The notes beneath the pieces are model-generated. The model saw only the letters and a list, made by a program, of their open reading frames with translations, was not told the DNA's origin and searched no databases. The translations under genes were made by a program, and so were the position numbers. This document shows, in pieces, positions 22,703-30,874 of a DNA stretch of 64,000 nt (within the stretch, counting starts at the first letter, position 1; the number at the start of each line of letters is the position of its first letter). Source of the DNA: Streptomyces canus (GTDB taxonomy: Bacteria > Actinomycetota > Actinomycetes > Streptomycetales > Streptomycetaceae); the NCBI RefSeq assembly GCF_001514145.1, contig NZ_KQ948674.1, positions 62,001 to 126,000 on the forward strand, in the 5' to 3' direction.

Positions 22703-22903
22703 ATGTCCAACCCGTCGTTCAGCGTCAAAGTGCTGCTGGTCGTGATCTGCGCTCTGGTCTCCATAATCGTGGCCACTGGCGCCGGCATCCTCACCCACAC
22801 CACCGGCGCGTCACTGGCCGAGACTGTCCTCTCCGCAGGAGGTGCCTTCGCTGTCTCCATGGGGCTCTCCTTGACCACCTTGGCCGCGCTGGGCCTGGTC
22901 TGA
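22703..22903 (+). CDS. Small two-helix membrane protein
   Basis: The protein has 66 residues starting MSNPSFSVKVLLVV. Two hydrophobic segments (about residues 8-29 and 42-65) are joined by a short polar loop (ILTHTTGASLAET). A GGAAAGG stretch lies about 12 bases before the ATG. Such two-helix proteins are frequent next to plasmid or phage-related genes in Streptomyces, but no function can be given. It stands alone between remnants and the minus-strand HTH operon. Confidence 0.6.
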   Translation: MSNPSFSVKVLLVVICALVSIIVATGAGILTHTTGASLAETVLSAGGAFAVSMGLSLTTLAALGLV

Positions 22904-23166
22904 CAGCCGCCATGGCAGCTGGGCCGCCGCGGGAAGGTCTGCGTACGGCCCAGCTGTCCACCATCGCGACGTGCTCAAGGCGTCGGCCGCGGCCCGTACC
23001 GGACAGCGACGTTCGTCCCGGCTCCTGGGCACTCGTGCTCTTCGACGGCGTGTCAGGCGCGTGGACTTCCCACACGGGGCTCTGCGCAGCGCGCGCGTAG
23101 CGAGATCGGCAGTGTGGTGGTGGTCTGGGTCGGTGAGGGCGATGACCAGGTCGGCGTTCCTGCCGA

Positions 23167-23361
23167 TCATCTGCCGGTTGTGCCTGCGTGCGGCGTCCCG
23201 GCCTCGGTTCTTGGCCCTCCGCCAGGGGTGGGGATCACGAAAGTGTCCTGGCCTGGCCCGCCTCCACCGCCGCCTCGTCTGCGGGCGATCCACGCCGCGG
23301 CCGTCACGGCAGCGGCGACGTCCACGAGGTACTCGGCTGCGAACTGGCTGAGGACGTTCAT
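23167..23361 (-). CDS. 64-residue protein with one membrane-like segment
   Basis: Its ATG (23361-23359) overlaps the TGA of the 330-residue gene upstream (ATGA), so it is almost certainly translated by coupling. The N-terminus MNVLSQFAAEYLVDVAAAVTA could form one membrane helix. It is followed by Arg-rich and Gly-rich low-complexity sequence. I do not recognise it. It could be a small membrane anchor or partner of the HTH protein. Confidence 0.55.
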   Translation of the reverse strand: MNVLSQFAAEYLVDVAAAVTAAAWIARRRGGGGGGPGQDTFVIPTPGGGPRTEAGTPHAGTTGR

Positions 23362-24350
23362 GCCCCGCTCCCGGCGATGTTGGTGAGCGAGCCCCGCGTG
23401 ACCCGGGCGGCCGCAGTCCGCTCCTCGAAGCGTCGGCCCAGCCGGCGCAGCTTGCGACGGACACTGTCCGCGTCGGCGGCGGTGACGCCGGCCAGGTCGG
23501 CAGCCTCCGCCCACGAGGCGCGCCCGGACTGCGCCCAGGCCCGGACGACCTGCTGCTCGTCCGGCGAGAGCTGCGAGAACACGCAGGCCGCAGGGGCGGT
23601 GTCCGGCTCCCACAGCACCGAGGGCCCGTCGTGGGCGGCGCGGTCGGCGAGCACGTCGATGAGCGTGCCGCCGCCGGGGACGGGGTGGTCGAGCGACAGG
23701 AGCCGCCCGCCGGCCGCCTTGCGCCGCCACAGCGGCTGCAACTGGCGGTGCACCACGGACGACTCCCGCTTCAGCTGCTCCAGGCCGAGGGCGCCGGCGT
23801 CGTCGACGAGGTGCTGGTCCAGCAGGTCCACCCAGCTGCCTAGCAACGCCGTCGAGACCGCCTCCAGCCACTCGGTGTCGGGGTTCGGGACGCCGAGCCA
23901 CATGCTGACGAACTCGGCGACCGCCGGCTTCCACCCGTCCACGGTCCGGCTCTCGAGGATCGCCTGACGGGCATTGAGGGCGGCGAAGACGCCCAGCCGG
24001 GCCCGGACAGCCTCGGCACTGTAGGGGGCCCGCTTCGCCTGGACCACCATCGTGCGCAGCTGTCCGTCGACCTGCTGAACCCAGGTGAAGTCGGCTCCAC
24101 GCTCCCGGGGTTCCGTCGTCGCGGCGCTGCCCAGGAAGGCGATCGAGTAGATCGTCTCCGCCGGCGCCGTCCCGAGGCCTCTTTCGGCAGGCCTGCGGCT
24201 GGCGAGTGCGCGCCGGGCCGCGGCGAGTTCGGCCCGCACGTGGCGGGGCAGATGCGCCACCCGGACGTGGGGAACAGCGACGAGGTCGGCCGACGGCTGA
24301 GGGCCGCTTGGGCCGGACGGCTTCGTGGGAGCGCCGTCGTGGATGGTCAT
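23358..24350 (-). CDS. Unknown protein with C-terminal sigma-70-like HTH
   Basis: The protein has 330 residues from ATG 24350, which has AAGGAG about 8 bases upstream. The N-terminal ~240 residues are unassigned. They include TWVQQVDGQLRTMVVQAKRA, which has a look of restriction-endonuclease-like strands (Q-x-K), but the catalytic set is incomplete. The C-terminal ~65 residues (LSPDEQQVVRAWAQ ... SVRRKLRRLGRRF) fit a region-4/LuxR-type helix-turn-helix. It overlaps the 64-residue gene. DNA binding is likely; the target is unknown. Confidence 0.6.
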   Translation of the reverse strand: MTIHDGAPTKPSGPSGPQPSADLVAVPHVRVAHLPRHVRAELAAARRALASRRPAERGLGTAPAETIYSIAFLGSAATTEPRERGADFTWVQQVDGQLRTMVVQAKRAPYSAEAVRARLGVFAALNARQAILESRTVDGWKPAVAEFVSMWLGVPNPDTEWLEAVSTALLGSWVDLLDQHLVDDAGALGLEQLKRESSVVHRQLQPLWRRKAAGGRLLSLDHPVPGGGTLIDVLADRAAHDGPSVLWEPDTAPAACVFSQLSPDEQQVVRAWAQSGRASWAEAADLAGVTAADADSVRRKLRRLGRRFEERTAAARVTRGSLTNIAGSGA

Positions 24351-24517
24351 CGGGGTTGTACTCCTTGCTGATCGGTACGAGCGTTCACCCCTCGGCACCG
24401 GCAGGACGCCCGTCCGGCTAAGAATCTTCCGACCGGCATGTGGTCTGCATCACACGCCGATGGCGGTGGGCTGGTCGCGGTACGGGCGGTGTCAGACCCG
24501 CCGCTTACGATGCGCTC

Positions 24518-24877
24518 ATGCCCGACCAGAACGTTTTCGACTTCCCCAAGGTCCTCTTCGACGCCCGCCGGGAACTGCATGAGATCCACGCCGAGCTCCG
24601 CACGATTCAAGCGGAGAGGCCCTGGTCGGTCGAGCCGAACGACGGCTGGGACGACTCCGCCAAGTGGTATCCCTCCGTCCGGCCCGCGACCGAAGGCTGG
24701 AGCGCCGAGGACACTACGGCGTACACGGCCCTGCAAGAACGAGCCCGGGAACTGAGCGCGTTCGTGATCACCCACAAGTTCTGGGGCGAAGTCGCCGCCG
24801 CCGAACGCGCCGACGCGCGGTCCAAGCTGATCCACGCCACCCAGCCGGCCCCGGCCGAGCCCGCGACAACCGGCTGA
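24518..24877 (+). CDS. Unknown 119-residue protein, leaderless
   Basis: The ATG follows TACGAT (24506-24511) by 6 bases with no ribosome site, the leaderless pattern; the frame is open upstream but not protein-like. The protein begins MPDQNVFDFPKVLFDARREL and is largely helical with a Trp-rich middle (DGWDDSAKWYPS). The family is unknown. It diverges from the HTH gene and converges on the Rep-like gene. Confidence 0.6.
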   Translation: MPDQNVFDFPKVLFDARRELHEIHAELRTIQAERPWSVEPNDGWDDSAKWYPSVRPATEGWSAEDTTAYTALQERARELSAFVITHKFWGEVAAAERADARSKLIHATQPAPAEPATTG

Positions 24878-25023
24878 GAAGTGGACCGGGCCCCGGCGAG
24901 CAGCACACCGCGTGACCCGCGTCGCCCCGACGATCACAGCCGTGCCTGCCCAGCGCCCGCCCAACACCTCCGGTAAGACCCGCGCCGGGCACGGCAGTTC
25001 GCCACCGTACGGTGCAAGCCGTA

Positions 25024-27606
25024 TCACGCCGACCCCGCCCCCGCGCCGACCGCGACCGTGTCCTCGTCGAGCGGGCGGCCCGCCAGGTCGGAACACCGCT
25101 CGCTCCACGCCGGCGGCCTCTCGCGCGGCAGTGCCGCGGCCCGCGCCCGGGCCAGGTCGCCGAGGAACTCGCGCAACAGGTCCTGAGCCACCCGCTCCCG
25201 CGCCTTCGCAGCGGCCTTCTCGGCCCGCTCGCGGTTCTTCTCCGTCGGGAACATGCCGTGCAGCGTCATCCGCCGGACATGAGCGGCCTCCATCTCGGCC
25301 GGCCCGGACTCCCGCAGCCGCTGAAGGGCCCGCTGCCTGCGCTGTTCGAGGACCTTCTGGGCCAGGTCCTTCTCGGCGAACGCCCGGCACACCGGATCAC
25401 CGGCGCCGTCCGGCGCCCCGGCACCCCGGACGACCGCCCACGTGTCCTCGCCGACCTGCGCCGTCAGCGCCGCCACCGCCTGGGGATCGTCCACGTCGGC
25501 CCGTACCGCGACGGCGATGTCGACCGCCTGGTCGACCAGGGCCTTGGTGGACCGGCTCAGCGAGCACACCGGGCACAGCCCGGCGGCCTCGGTGCGACCG
25601 CAGTCCTCACACGGACGCGCCGCCCGCCGCTCCTTCTCCTCGGCCAGCTGCGCCTTCTGCTCCTCGACGGCCGCGTAGAAGGCAACTTGGCGTTCCGCCG
25701 CCCGTTCCCAGCGCACCGCATCCACCGCGCTCTGGTAGTCGAACTTCGCACGCAGCGCCTCCTCGTAGGCCCCGCGCCACTCCCCCGCAGCCACCTGCGG
25801 ATGCTGGGCCGCGACCTCGGTCGCGACGATCTGGCGCAGGCCACGCCGATCTCCGATCAGACAGTCGCAACTGGGGCAGGTGCCGCCGGAGTCGATGCGG
25901 ATCCCGTCGTCGCACAGGTTCGACCAGCACCCGTTGTTCTGCGGCAGCCCCCGCCGGATCAGCCAGGCCGCCAGGTCCTGCACCGGGGTTCGCTGCCGGT
26001 CGAGCCGGCGCTTGAGCCGCTCGGCCAGCCGACGCTCGGCCACACCCTCGCTGTCTCCCACGAAGCTGCGCAGCCGCACCAGCTCCCGACGCACGGTCTT
26101 CGCCAGCCACGCCCCGGTCGACGCCCGCCCCAGCCCGGCCCACAGCCACGCCACTGGAGCCAGAGCCACCGTCAGGTCGTCCGGTACCCCAACCGGCCGC
26201 ACCGACCCGCCAGTTCGCACCGGCGAGCCCCACCCCCATCCCGTCGACGCGCTGAGCTGTTCCCCGCGAAGCGGGACCGCCCCACCGGCCGCAGCGTCAA
26301 GAACCTCCGTCGCCCCGGGGAGATCCTCGTACGCGCCCGCGCGTTCCCGCAGCGGGTCCTCGCCCAAGACGGCAGAGCCGGAAAAGCAGTCCAGATCACC
26401 CGCAGATGAAGAAGAGAGAGTAACCACCGGTGGGTGGGCAGCGTGGGGGCCTGCAGCAACCGCCTCCCCTGAACTACCATCAACACCCGTCTTCACCTGC
26501 GACGATGCCTCGACTTCTGGCTCCTGAACCCCACATGCAGCAGGAACCTCGACCGGAACATCCTCGAAGCTCAGCTGCGCCCAGCCATCCCCCGCCAGCA
26601 CCAGGCTCTCGCGCTCCCCCTCCTCGCCACACCGCGCGCACCCGGCACCCGCATCCAGCTCCTCCGGGGCCGCGGAAGCCGACGAGCCTGACGCATCCTC
26701 AACTGACTGCTCGGGCGCAGGCTTCGACGCTGTCCGAGCACGCTGGTACGCGTCCCGGATCGCCGGCACCAGCAGTCGATCTTCCCCGTACCGCTCCGGC
26801 CGGTCCCACGCCACACCTCCCAGCACCAGCAACCGCTTCAGAACCGGACGGGCCTCGTCGACGGAGCAGCCCAGCAGCTTGGCCACCGTCGCCTCGGAGC
26901 GGGTGTAGCCCTTCGGGAGACGCCCCGGTGCCATCGGCACCCCGCCATCGGCACGGGCGCTCAACGCCAGCAGCAGCATGGCCAAACGGTCGGTGGCCGA
27001 CCCTCTCCCCCGCCGCTTCGCGAGGAATCCCGCCGGCGTCGCAGGCCGGTCCCGCGGCGCCCAGCCCGGGCACAGCACCGCCTCGCAGAAGCGAAGGAAC
27101 GTCGCGAGGTCCCGCCGGCTCAACAGCGACAGCGGATTCAACCCCTGCTGACCACGCGCCTCCTTGAGCGGCAGCAGCTCGAAATCCAGCGCGTGCGTCC
27201 AACCGGCCGAGTCTCGAGCGGGAACGCACGTCGCGATCCCGCTGGCCCGGACATCAGGTACAACCGTGTGCAGAACGTGCGAGACCCCGTAGCCCAGCCA
27301 GCCGGCCAGATCCCGGGACATCGTGATCACGTGCGCGGACGCCGCCGGCGCCTTCGCGAGCACCAGGACTGAGGTGAGACGTACGGGATCGCTCGCCCCA
27401 TCCAGACGCGGGTCAGCAAAGAGGGTCCACACAGACGAGAGCAGCGCGCTGCGCATGCTCCGCGTGAGAACAAGAGGCTCGTTGGAAGTGAGCACAGACC
27501 CCTCGCCATCCTTCACACCATCTGACGCAGACGGCACGGTCGAGGACGACGAGGACGGAGGAACTGGTGAACGGGCGGACGCACGATTTCGGTCTGCTTC
27601 GGGCAC
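25024..27606 (-). CDS. Large plasmid Rep-like protein with HTH and zinc ribbons
   Basis: The protein has up to 860 residues from GTG 27606; the first ~40 residues are Ser-rich, and GTG 27495 after GAGGGG is an alternative. The N-terminal half has a long helical domain and a winged-helix-like stretch (GYTRSEATVAKLLGCSVDEARPV). The C-terminal part has two zinc-ribbon pairs: NLCDD...CPSCDC and CEDCGRTEAAGLCPVC. Long charged helices with RERVAQDLLREF follow. Proteins of this shape lie beside parAB in streptomycete plasmids and are suspected replication initiators. That role here is inferred from context; the leader region carries an inverted repeat and a possible antisense RNA. Confidence 0.6.
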   Translation of the reverse strand: MPEADRNRASARSPVPPSSSSSTVPSASDGVKDGEGSVLTSNEPLVLTRSMRSALLSSVWTLFADPRLDGASDPVRLTSVLVLAKAPAASAHVITMSRDLAGWLGYGVSHVLHTVVPDVRASGIATCVPARDSAGWTHALDFELLPLKEARGQQGLNPLSLLSRRDLATFLRFCEAVLCPGWAPRDRPATPAGFLAKRRGRGSATDRLAMLLLALSARADGGVPMAPGRLPKGYTRSEATVAKLLGCSVDEARPVLKRLLVLGGVAWDRPERYGEDRLLVPAIRDAYQRARTASKPAPEQSVEDASGSSASAAPEELDAGAGCARCGEEGERESLVLAGDGWAQLSFEDVPVEVPAACGVQEPEVEASSQVKTGVDGSSGEAVAAGPHAAHPPVVTLSSSSAGDLDCFSGSAVLGEDPLRERAGAYEDLPGATEVLDAAAGGAVPLRGEQLSASTGWGWGSPVRTGGSVRPVGVPDDLTVALAPVAWLWAGLGRASTGAWLAKTVRRELVRLRSFVGDSEGVAERRLAERLKRRLDRQRTPVQDLAAWLIRRGLPQNNGCWSNLCDDGIRIDSGGTCPSCDCLIGDRRGLRQIVATEVAAQHPQVAAGEWRGAYEEALRAKFDYQSAVDAVRWERAAERQVAFYAAVEEQKAQLAEEKERRAARPCEDCGRTEAAGLCPVCSLSRSTKALVDQAVDIAVAVRADVDDPQAVAALTAQVGEDTWAVVRGAGAPDGAGDPVCRAFAEKDLAQKVLEQRRQRALQRLRESGPAEMEAAHVRRMTLHGMFPTEKNRERAEKAAAKARERVAQDLLREFLGDLARARAAALPRERPPAWSERCSDLAGRPLDEDTVAVGAGAGSA

Positions 27607-27617
27607 GACTACGCCAG

Positions 27618-27665
27618 CCCTCGTACGGGTAGCTATGATGGGCTCCAGTCGAGGAGGTACGAGGG
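27618..27665. promoter_or_regulatory. 9-bp inverted repeat around a TATGAT box upstream of the Rep-like gene
   Basis: CCCTCGTAC (27618-27626) and GTACGAGGG (27657-27665) are exact inverted repeats 30 bases apart. A plus-strand TATGAT (27634-27639) lies between them. The arrangement suits an operator for a protein that controls the Rep gene or the opposing transcript. No clear -35 box is visible. Confidence 0.4.
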
Positions 27666-27806
27666 AAACTCACATCGCCAACCGGCACCGCCTGGGCAGG
27701 TAGGGAAGCCGGACGCGCGACACGTATTCAGCTAGGGATGTGGAGTAACGCTCACCTCCTCGATGTGACTGGCCCGGGATTGTGGAGTCCCGGGCCAGCA
27801 GTTTTT
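27646..27806 (+). ncRNA. Candidate antisense (countertranscribed) RNA in the Rep leader
   Basis: A TATGAT box (27634-27639) and an intrinsic terminator ending in T5 (27802-27806) on the plus strand would define an RNA of about 160 nt. It would be opposite to the upstream leader of the Rep-like gene and encodes no clear peptide. Antisense RNAs of this kind limit Rep synthesis in many plasmids. The -35 region is poor, so this is a hypothesis. Confidence 0.3.
27769..27806 (+). terminator. Intrinsic terminator (11-bp stem, T5)
   Basis: CTGGCCCGGGA (27769-27779) pairs exactly with TCCCGGGCCAG (27788-27798) over an 8-base loop, followed by CAGTTTTT. The T run is on the plus strand, so it ends a plus-strand transcript. 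The same hairpin lies 39 bases after the minus-strand gene 27837-28358 and may also help stop that one. Confidence 0.7.
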
Positions 27807-27836
27807 GTGCTCAGCCGGAGTTTCTGCGCACAAGTT

Positions 27837-28358
27837 CTAGGCCGCGGCGGACTGATCCAGGCCGGGGTCCTCGGTCGCGGTGTCGGCGCTGGCAGAGGCA
27901 ACGACTCCCTGCCCCGCTAGCCTGTGGGTCGCTGGGACCTCGTAGCCCTTGGGGAGAGTGGCAATCCACTCGCCGAGCGGAATGGCGTAGGCACACCTCC
28001 GCCCGAGGACGTCGATGACGTACTGGGCTCGTTCGCCAAGGGTGTTGGTGACCTTAGGAACCTCGTCCTGCACTACCCAGAGCACAGTGTCCCGGGTGGT
28101 TCGGATGTCCGTGATGGAGTCGCGGGCGGTGTTCACCACGAGTGGCAGGCCGACCTCGAGAGTCCTCGACTGACTCCTCGAACGCTTGTTGCCCGGCCAA
28201 ACGAGCTGATCTACGACAGCCAGAACTTGAACCACGATGACGTCTTCGCCGTCGAGGGAAGCCGGACTGATCAACCCAAGTTCGGTTGCCTTTTTGACCC
28301 AGATGCGATTGAGCTTCGCGGCCGTTGCCAGCGACGCCGGCGTGATGCGCCCCGCCAC
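27837..28358 (-). CDS. Unknown plasmid-core protein, MerR/HTH-like N-terminus
   Basis: The protein has 173 residues from GTG 28358, with GAGGAGG upstream on the minus strand. The N-terminus ITPASLATAAKLNRIWVKKA, then GLISPASLDGEDVI, looks like a small helix-turn-helix followed by a wing. The C-terminal third is Ala-rich and probably disordered. It sits between the Rep-like gene and parAB, all in one direction. An accessory partition or copy-control factor is plausible. A 16-bp element 75 bases upstream of its start also occurs, inverted, upstream of parA. Confidence 0.6.
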   Translation of the reverse strand: MAGRITPASLATAAKLNRIWVKKATELGLISPASLDGEDVIVVQVLAVVDQLVWPGNKRSRSQSRTLEVGLPLVVNTARDSITDIRTTRDTVLWVVQDEVPKVTNTLGERAQYVIDVLGRRCAYAIPLGEWIATLPKGYEVPATHRLAGQGVVASASADTATEDPGLDQSAAA

Positions 28359-28432
28359 GTCAGGCCCTCCTCACGGTGAATCCATCTGTCCAATTGATCA
28401 CCGGTCACACTATCGCAGTCGAGGCCCAGTTT

Positions 28433-28448
28433 GTGTCACGTCGTAGCA
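28433..28448 (+). repeat. 16-bp element, inverted copy upstream of parA
   Basis: GTGTCACGTCGTAGCA here matches the reverse complement of 30859-30874 in 15 of 16 positions. One copy is upstream of the 173-residue gene and the other upstream of parA. A shared operator is the simplest reading. Confidence 0.4.
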
Positions 28449-28600
28449 ACTTGGCGTGTCGGTCAGTTCGGTGTTTCGGCAGGTTCTCGCCCTGGAGGTC
28501 CGTTTTTTGGCGTCATAAACGTGATGCGCCGCAGCACTGGAGCGTGGCCCAGTAAGACCCGTAGATCCATAGATAGAAGAGAGCAGAGATAAGTGTGTAG

Positions 28601-28652
28601 ATACCTACAGACCTACTGGCATGCCTACTTGAGTCCCTACTGACATCCCTAC
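28601..28652 (+). repeat. Array 1 of 12-bp repeats (about 5 units)
   Basis: Successive units end in CCTAC at 28608, 28616, 28628, 28640 and 28652, giving spacings of 8, 12, 12 and 12 bases. The fuller units read near GATCCCTAC (GAGTCCCTAC, GACATCCCTAC). The same unit and the same 8/12 spacing occur in array 2 upstream of parA. Direct repeats beside a parAB operon are typical of a plasmid centromere or of replication iterons. Confidence 0.65.
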
Positions 28653-28680
28653 AAAGCACGAACGGCAGGAGATGCCCAAA

Positions 28681-28721
28681 ACGAAGGGGCCACCTCCCGA
28701 GTCGGGAGGTGGCCCCTTCGT
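28681..28721 (-). terminator. Terminator of the parA-parB-like operon
   Basis: A perfect 20-bp inverted repeat (28681-28700 against 28702-28721) lies 7 bases after the stop of the ParB-like gene. Read on the minus strand the hairpin runs into TTTTGGG. It is a strong candidate intrinsic terminator and should also isolate the repeat array from parAB transcription. Confidence 0.8.
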
Positions 28722-28728
28722 CTTGCGC

Positions 28729-29805
28729 TTAGCTCTCGAACGTCAGCGGACCCTCGCTCGCGAGATCCTGCAAGTAGCGTGCGAGCACAGCAGAGTAGAT
28801 GTGATAGCCGGTTCTCGCCTTTCCTGCCGCTTTGAGGTGATTCGACAAGGGGCGGACGATGTCGAGCACCTCGGGGCTCACTCGATAGGACGACTGCTGT
28901 CCTTCGGGGATGCGGCGAGCTCCCATGTCTCGGAGGAAGGCCTCGGCGAGATCGAGTTGCTCTTCGAGCGTGGCGGGCAGGTGCATGGCCATCGCGGCGT
29001 TGACGTACTGCGCCGACGTAAGTGACAACCCAGTCGCCGCGCTATCTTCGGCGGCGCGCTTGTTCATCTGAGTGATCTGGTCGGGCGTGAAGCGGAAGGG
29101 ATGCGCTGCCCACTCCTTCTTCCGCAGCCGCAGGTCGATCACACTCTCGGTGTACGACTTCTCGAGGATCTGCTGAGCGGTCTGACGACGTCGGCCACGC
29201 GGTGTCGCAGAGCGCTTCTTGGCGTCGGCCTGCTTCGCGTCGTTAGCTTCGTCGGTGTGGTCGTCGTCGCCATCTTCTACGTCGGCGTTCGCGGAGTGAT
29301 CGCTTGCGGGCGTGAGTTGGGTGCCTTGATCAGGCCCGGTGACAGCACCGTTCGCCTCAGCAGCGACTTGAGGCTCTTCGCTACGCACGAGCTGAGAGGT
29401 GGCGGTCGTGGACTGAGGTCCAGCAGGTGCGTCGGCGATGTCGCTGGCTGGCTCCGGCGTGCTGTCCGGCGTGGTGCTTCGATCTCCGGGAATCTCGGGA
29501 AGTTCTGACTCCGGAGCCTTTGAGGCGAGCTCGGAAGAGTCGGTAGTCGGTGCTACCGCGGCGTCGGCCGCCGTGTCACGGCTGTCCGGCGTTGCGGCGC
29601 CGCTGGCCGACGGAGCATCGTCGGATGTAGAGGGACCCGGAATGACTCCTTGGCCTCCACCGATGTACGACCTGCTTACCGTCTCCTTTACGCCGCTTAG
29701 CGCCGGGTTGTTCAGGAGGGCCCCGTTGCCTTCGGGGCGTCGGAGAGCGGAGATGCGCTTCGACGCCGCCTTCTTTGCTGTCTTCTTGGCCGGGGTCTCA
29801 GACAT
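28729..29805 (-). CDS. ParB-like partition partner (non-canonical)
   Basis: The protein has 358 residues from ATG 29805, with GAGGAGG upstream; the ATG lies inside the end of parA (8-base overlap). The N-terminus is Lys/Ala-rich (MSETPAKKTAKKAASKRIS). A long Ser/Thr/Glu-rich disordered middle (about 60-190) follows. The C-terminal ~150 residues are a helical domain (RFTPDQITQMNKRAAED ... YRVSPEVLDIVRPLSNHLK) that may bind DNA. No ParB/Srx CTPase motif is seen, so it is not a classical ParB. Its position after parA and the flanking repeat arrays make a centromere-binding role likely. Confidence 0.65.
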   Translation of the reverse strand: MSETPAKKTAKKAASKRISALRRPEGNGALLNNPALSGVKETVSRSYIGGGQGVIPGPSTSDDAPSASGAATPDSRDTAADAAVAPTTDSSELASKAPESELPEIPGDRSTTPDSTPEPASDIADAPAGPQSTTATSQLVRSEEPQVAAEANGAVTGPDQGTQLTPASDHSANADVEDGDDDHTDEANDAKQADAKKRSATPRGRRRQTAQQILEKSYTESVIDLRLRKKEWAAHPFRFTPDQITQMNKRAAEDSAATGLSLTSAQYVNAAMAMHLPATLEEQLDLAEAFLRDMGARRIPEGQQSSYRVSPEVLDIVRPLSNHLKAAGKARTGYHIYSAVLARYLQDLASEGPLTFES

Positions 29806-30697
29806 CCGCTGCCTCCTCACCTGCGTCGGGCAGCTGCGCAATCGGCCAGGACGCCTCCGGTGCGTCCATGCGGTCAATGACCTCCTGGAGGAGGTCCGTG
29901 TACTGCTTGCCACACGACTGGTTGGGGTGCTGGAGGACGGCTGGCTTTCCGTCGAAGTAGGCCCGAGAGATGCGCCGATCCCGCCGGATATCCGTCACGT
30001 AGGGGTACAGGCTGCCATTGATCATCATGTCGAGGATGTTGAGGTCCTCTATGGTCCAAGCCGACTCAGGGTTAGACCGGTTCATGAACGCTCCGAGGAA
30101 GCGTGGCTTGCACTCGCCGGCAGTGAGGTTCTCGACAGCCTGAACGGCCTCTTTGAGAATCATCGCCCCCTTGATCGTGGGGTACTCCGGGTTTACGAGG
30201 CTGATGACGTGGTCGGCCGCGGCCAGGCCGACGGCGTTGAGGGACGAGACAGCAGGCGGTGTGTCGATGAGGATGTAGTCGAACTCGCCCGAGAACTCGT
30301 GGAGCAGCCGGCGCCTGAGGACTGGTGTGTCGGAATACGGCCTCGTGACGAATGCGTTCTGCGCCGCAGTCATCGTCGATTCCTCAGACGCGAGTACGCA
30401 CAGACGGCCGCCGTCATACTCGCTCACGAGTTCACTTCGGTCGTACATGATCTTTGCGAGGGGGTCGCGGCCGCCCGCCTTCGTGAGTGAGTCGGTAAGG
30501 GCGAGCCCCAAAGACCGCCGGATCTCGTCCTCGGAAACGAGGTTGACCCCAAGCGCCGATCCTGCCTGAGCTTGCGGCTCGAGGTCGATGATGAGGACGT
30601 TTGCCCCGTCCATGGCCAGTCGGCAGCCAAGGTTGACCACCGTGCTCGTCTTGCCAACCCCTCCCTTCTGCGTAGCGATCGCCAAGACGATGGTCAT
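29798..30697 (-). CDS. parA: ParA-family partition ATPase
   Basis: The protein has 299 residues. The deviant Walker A KGGVGKTST is at residues 11-19. Walker A' (LIIDLEPQAQAGSALG, about 35-50) and the switch LIDTPPAVSSLN (about 142-153) are the standard ParA/MinD signature set. The N-terminus has no HTH, as in type Ib ParA. ParA forms ATP-dependent DNA-bound gradients that move the partition complex. The ATG follows AAAGG at about 8 bases. It overlaps the ParB-like gene by 8 bases and is preceded by a 1.7-kb gene-free region with the larger repeat array. Confidence 0.95.
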   Translation of the reverse strand: MTIVLAIATQKGGVGKTSTVVNLGCRLAMDGANVLIIDLEPQAQAGSALGVNLVSEDEIRRSLGLALTDSLTKAGGRDPLAKIMYDRSELVSEYDGGRLCVLASEESTMTAAQNAFVTRPYSDTPVLRRRLLHEFSGEFDYILIDTPPAVSSLNAVGLAAADHVISLVNPEYPTIKGAMILKEAVQAVENLTAGECKPRFLGAFMNRSNPESAWTIEDLNILDMMINGSLYPYVTDIRRDRRISRAYFDGKPAVLQHPNQSCGKQYTDLLQEVIDRMDAPEASWPIAQLPDAGEEAADV

Positions 30698-30858
30698 GGT
30701 GGATGCCTTTCACTGTGAGGAGGTTTGACCGTTTATGTGTGCCACGCCGCGACTCGCTGCGGGTCTGCTGTAGCCAGCCTGAGACTTGGAAGTCTCGCGA
30801 AAATTGGGGCGTTCGCGACACTTCTGTATCCCGGCTTGTGGTGTAGCGGGCCTTCAGA

Positions 30859-30874
30859 TGCTACGTCGTGACAC
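30859..30874 (-). repeat. 16-bp element, inverted copy of 28433-28448
   Basis: TGCTACGTCGTGACAC is the reverse complement of the 28433 element with one mismatch. It lies 162 bases upstream of the parA start. Confidence 0.4.

Larger units (their letters stand above)
28359..28728. other. Gene-free interval between partition operon and the 173-residue gene
   Basis: This holds a GTGTCACG-type element (28433-28448), a cluster of 12-bp repeats (28601-28652) and the parAB terminator (28681-28721). The stretch 28551-28665 is visibly less GC-rich than its surroundings. No ORF with a credible start is present. Confidence 0.7.
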
